Of a stretch of DNA of 8,141 nt, positions 6,185 through 8,141 are shown in pieces; the first letter of the stretch is position 1, and each line of letters opens with the position of its first letter. Source of the DNA: Oscillospiraceae bacterium (lineage in GTDB: Bacteria > Bacillota > Clostridia > Oscillospirales > Ruminococcaceae); assembly GCA_017394475.1 (NCBI GenBank), contig JAFPYQ010000038.1:1-8141 (forward strand). Reading direction: 5' to 3'. A program made the position numbers and the translations under genes. Below the pieces are notes generated by a model. The model was not told where the DNA came from. It saw only the letters and a program-made list of their open reading frames with translations, and did not search any database.

Positions 6185-7057
6185 ATGGAACATATACTGA
6201 ATGTGCTCAAAGGCATCATCATCGGCATCGCCAATGCCATACCCGGTGTCAGCGGCGGCACTATGATGGTGATAACAAAGGTTTTTGACAAGGTCATGGA
6301 TATCCTGGGCAACCTGTCGGTGAAGAAGATATTTGAAAATTTCTTCTTCCTCATGTTCCTTGGGACAGGCATGGTCATAGGCATACTTGTCTCGGCAAAG
6401 GTGCTCGATAAGGCATTCGAGCTGTTCTATATCCAGACACAGTTCTTCTTCATGGGCATAGTCGCAGGCTCCCTCCCCGCCATATACAAGGAAGCCACCA
6501 GCGAGAGCAGATTCAAACCCATACATATCATACCCTTCATATGCGGCCTGGCCGTCATCATCGCAGTGACGATAATTTCCGGGAACACCGCAGAGCGTTC
6601 GGTAATGACAGAGGTCACTCCCGGCAACTTCATCTATATGATGGTCTGCCTTATGATCGCCGCTGCTGCGATGATCATGCCGGGGCTTTCGGGCAGCCTT
6701 GTGATGGTCATACTTGGGGCTTATCAGTCGATAATCGCCGCCCTTGCAAATCTCAGGGAGAGATGGGGACTTGTGATCCCCGCTCTGATAGGTGCGGTCA
6801 TCGGCATACTCCTGTGCGGAAAGGCAGTCTCGGAGGCTCTCAAAAAAAGCAAGCTCGGCACCTATGCCGTTATACTCGGTCTCATCGTCGGTTCCTTCTA
6901 TGCCATATTCCCCAGAAATAATGCTGAAAGCGGCATAGCGGTCACATGGACTGCATCCACCATTGTCTACGGCATCATCTGCCTTGTGCTGGGAGCAGCA
7001 CTTCCGCTGTTCTTTGACAAGCTGGGCAGTGTCATCAACAAAAAGGAAAGCAAATAA
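6185..7057 (+). CDS. DUF368 membrane protein, candidate polyprenyl-phosphate transporter
   Basis: The 290-residue polytopic membrane protein matches DUF368. The diagnostic repeated motif is present twice: ANAIPGVSGGTMMVI (residues 16-30) in the first half and MIMPGLSGSLVMVILGAY (163-180) in the second, as expected for an internally duplicated, inverted-repeat transporter fold. Hydrophobic segments fall at about 5-30, 52-74, 86-101, 113-132, 148-185, 195-215, 227-242 and 256-277. DUF368 proteins (PopT) have been reported to help return undecaprenyl phosphate, the lipid carrier for wall polymers, to the inner face of the membrane; assigning that role here is by family only. ATG 6185 follows AAGGAA (6171-6176) by 8 nt. 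The gene appears to be a single unit, with a terminator at 7074-7098. Confidence 0.9.
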   Translation: MEHILNVLKGIIIGIANAIPGVSGGTMMVITKVFDKVMDILGNLSVKKIFENFFFLMFLGTGMVIGILVSAKVLDKAFELFYIQTQFFFMGIVAGSLPAIYKEATSESRFKPIHIIPFICGLAVIIAVTIISGNTAERSVMTEVTPGNFIYMMVCLMIAAAAMIMPGLSGSLVMVILGAYQSIIAALANLRERWGLVIPALIGAVIGILLCGKAVSEALKKSKLGTYAVILGLIVGSFYAIFPRNNAESGIAVTWTASTIVYGIICLVLGAALPLFFDKLGSVINKKESK

Positions 7058-7073
7058 AACCGGATAGTACATT

Positions 7074-7098
7074 CCCCGCATTCATGCGGGGATCTTTT
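7074..7098 (+). terminator. Intrinsic terminator after the DUF368 gene
   Basis: CCCCGCA (7074-7080) and TGCGGGG (7085-7091) form a 7-bp GC-rich stem with loop TTCA, followed by ATCTTTT (7092-7098). It lies 16 nt after the DUF368 stop. In the minus direction no T run follows directly, so it probably serves the plus-strand gene only. Confidence 0.82.
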
Positions 7099-7124
7099 AT
7101 ACCGGTCATATCCCGGACAGTTCT

Positions 7125-7140
7125 TTATCCGGCAGGATAA
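7125..7140. other. Small inverted repeat downstream of the rhomboid-like gene
   Basis: TTATCC (7125-7130) and GGATAA (7135-7140) form a 6-bp hairpin with loop GGCA, 33 nt past the end of the minus-strand rhomboid-like gene. It has no T tract on the minus strand, so it is at best a weak 3'-end structure. No clear terminator for the minus-strand pair is visible in 7058-7173. Confidence 0.25.
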
Positions 7141-7173
7141 GTGTCGGACGAACGGTGCCTGCCCCATCACCGA

Positions 7174-7791
7174 TCATCCCTTGAACATCCTGTTGAACTT
7201 GATCTTGTTTTTCAGCGGGCGGATGTGATCCTTGCCGAAGAACACCATATATGTGATGATAGTGGGGATAACGGAAAAATAGCCCATTATAAGGAATATG
7301 ATGAGTATTATCCCATAGGCAATGGCAAGGTATTTTGCCTCTATCGGCAGTACCATATAGAGATTTACCCTGTCCCTGGGCGCTACCGTGCCCCATACCA
7401 TAACAAGAGACATGAACATGAAATAATTGGCAGCGCTGCCCGTGATAAAACCGCATACTACTATCAGCAGCCAGTTCAGCAGTATGTAATGGGTGAGCTT
7501 ATCTGCGCCCCAGGCGGCTTCTACTGTCCGCCCGATGGAAATATAGAATATAATGGAGAATATTATCCATATCGGATGGGGATTTATGGGCTCTGCAAGA
7601 AAGGTGAGCACTCTCCAGACCTGCCCCTGCAGTATCAGCGGGCGATAAAAGTATATAGCAGAGGATATCTGATTTTGTGTGAGAAGGTCTGCCACATATA
7701 CAAGCCCCTGGGTGAAGCAGATATAGTACATAAGATTGGGGATGGCTATGCGGTTCATGAGCCTTCTGAGCTTTGCGGAAAAATTATTCAT
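7174..7791 (-). CDS. Rhomboid/derlin-like membrane protein, probably catalytically inactive
   Basis: The 205-residue protein has about six hydrophobic spans (near 20-39, 72-90, 101-118, 121-137, 152-170 and 172-185). Rhomboid-superfamily marks are visible: GQVWRVLTFLAEP (residues 56-68), with the WR pair of the L1 loop; ISIGRTVEAAWGADKL (84-99), like the G-x-x-x-E...WG segment after the second span; and RVNLYMVLPIEAKYLA (141-156), like the segment after the catalytic span. Where active rhomboids have G-x-S-G, this protein has GSAANYFMF (118-126), and no histidine lies in the last span. It therefore looks like a pseudoprotease closer in pattern to derlins. The start overlaps the end of dxr by 8 nt (ATGAATAA), with GAGGGAGA (7801-7808) upstream on the minus strand. 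This indicates co-transcription and probable translational coupling. Function unknown. Confidence 0.8.
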   Translation of the reverse strand: MNNFSAKLRRLMNRIAIPNLMYYICFTQGLVYVADLLTQNQISSAIYFYRPLILQGQVWRVLTFLAEPINPHPIWIIFSIIFYISIGRTVEAAWGADKLTHYILLNWLLIVVCGFITGSAANYFMFMSLVMVWGTVAPRDRVNLYMVLPIEAKYLAIAYGIILIIFLIMGYFSVIPTIITYMVFFGKDHIRPLKNKIKFNRMFKG

Positions 7792-8141
7792 GGAGCGTTA
7801 TCTCCCTCGTTTCTCTGTCAGCCTCGATGATGTTCTCTATTGAAAGGGAACTGCGGGGCTTTATCCTGTCAAGTATGGACGCAACACCGTCAAGTATCCT
7901 GATGAAGGGTATCTCCCCGGAAAGGAACCTGTGTACGAGTATCTCATTTGCGGCATTTATTATGGCACCGGATGTGTTTTCCGGGCACAGAGCCGCCCTG
8001 TATGCAGCCGCCAACGGCGTAAACACCTCACTGTCGGGCTTGGCAAAGGTAAGTGTGCCAATATCCGTCAGAGAAAGGGGCTTTGCTGTGGAGGGATATC
8101 TTTCGGGATATGTGATGGCAAGCTGTATGGGCACTGTCATA
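7784..8141 (-). CDS. dxr: 1-deoxy-D-xylulose 5-phosphate reductoisomerase, C-terminal part
   Basis: The window holds the last 118 residues; the gene continues past the right edge, and the methionine codon at 8138-8140 is internal. Dxr rearranges and reduces DXP to 2-C-methyl-D-erythritol 4-phosphate with NADPH and a divalent metal, the first committed step of the MEP isoprenoid pathway. Recognisable pieces are MTVPIQLAITYPERYPS (in-window residues 1-17), LTFAKPDSEVFTPLAAAYRA (30-49), the strongly conserved INAANEILVHRFL (61-73; the NAANE segment) and the C-terminal helical part IPFIRILDGVASILD (77-91). It aligns by eye with the E. coli Dxr C-terminus (LTFAAPDY, LNAANEITVAAFL). The catalytic and NADPH-binding regions lie outside. 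Its stop overlaps the start of the rhomboid-like gene. In many Firmicutes the order is uppS-cdsA-dxr-rseP, so uppS and cdsA may lie just to the right. Confidence 0.95.
   Translation of the reverse strand, partial: MTVPIQLAITYPERYPSTAKPLSLTDIGTLTFAKPDSEVFTPLAAAYRAALCPENTSGAIINAANEILVHRFLSGEIPFIRILDGVASILDRIKPRSSLSIENIIEADRETREITLHE

Noticed and set aside
6103..6384. N-terminal extension of the DUF624 frame on the minus strand
   Set aside because: The added 94 residues are antisense to the DUF368 coding region, and ATG 6102 has its own ribosome binding site and begins the family-like sequence.

Overview
The window looks like ordinary chromosome from a mid-GC member of the Clostridia, most likely Ruminococcus or another Oscillospiraceae/Lachnospiraceae relative. 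The reasons are a bacterial initiator tRNA with encoded CCA, a Ktr-type potassium transporter closest in layout to Firmicutes KtrAB, a Bacillus-like SpeE, DUF624 and DUF368 membrane proteins, AGG/GGTGA-type ribosome binding sites and heavy use of ATA isoleucine codons. The genus is an inference from style, not from a marker match.

Layout. Bases 1-327 (minus strand) hold the N-terminal 109 residues of a putative exported protein that runs off the left edge. A spacer of about 230 bp follows, with a strong sigma-70-type promoter whose -35/spacer segment is duplicated 31 bp upstream. It drives an initiator tRNA-fMet (562-638) that ends at a perfect palindromic terminator. Next is a co-directional plus-strand run: a DUF1015 protein (721-1944), a GNAT acetyltransferase (1962-2435), ktrB (2463-3884), ktrA (3931-4578) and speE (4641-5483). 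Gaps are 17, 27, 46 and 62 nt. speE ends 1 nt from the end of a convergent DUF624 (YesL-like) membrane protein (complement 5485-6102). That gene is divergent from a DUF368 membrane protein (6185-7057) across an 82-bp region containing a 10-bp perfect dyad. A hairpin terminator closes the DUF368 gene. The right end is a minus-strand pair: the C-terminal part of dxr (to 7784) overlapping by 8 nt a six-span rhomboid/derlin-like protein without recognisable catalytic residues (7174-7791).

Function. KtrB is the K+-conducting subunit and KtrA its cytosolic RCK regulatory ring. SpeE makes spermidine, so the middle of the window is concerned with intracellular cations. Dxr commits carbon to isoprenoids, hence to undecaprenyl phosphate, and DUF368 proteins have been linked to recycling that lipid carrier across the membrane, so the right end has a loose cell-envelope theme. 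In many Firmicutes dxr is followed by rseP; here a rhomboid-fold pseudoprotease candidate sits in that place.

I found no CRISPR array, insertion sequence, phage gene, toxin-antitoxin pair or defence system. The most interesting items are the rhomboid-like protein coupled to dxr, the dyad between DUF624 and DUF368, and the repeated promoter segment in front of the initiator tRNA. None of them amounts to a clear new system.
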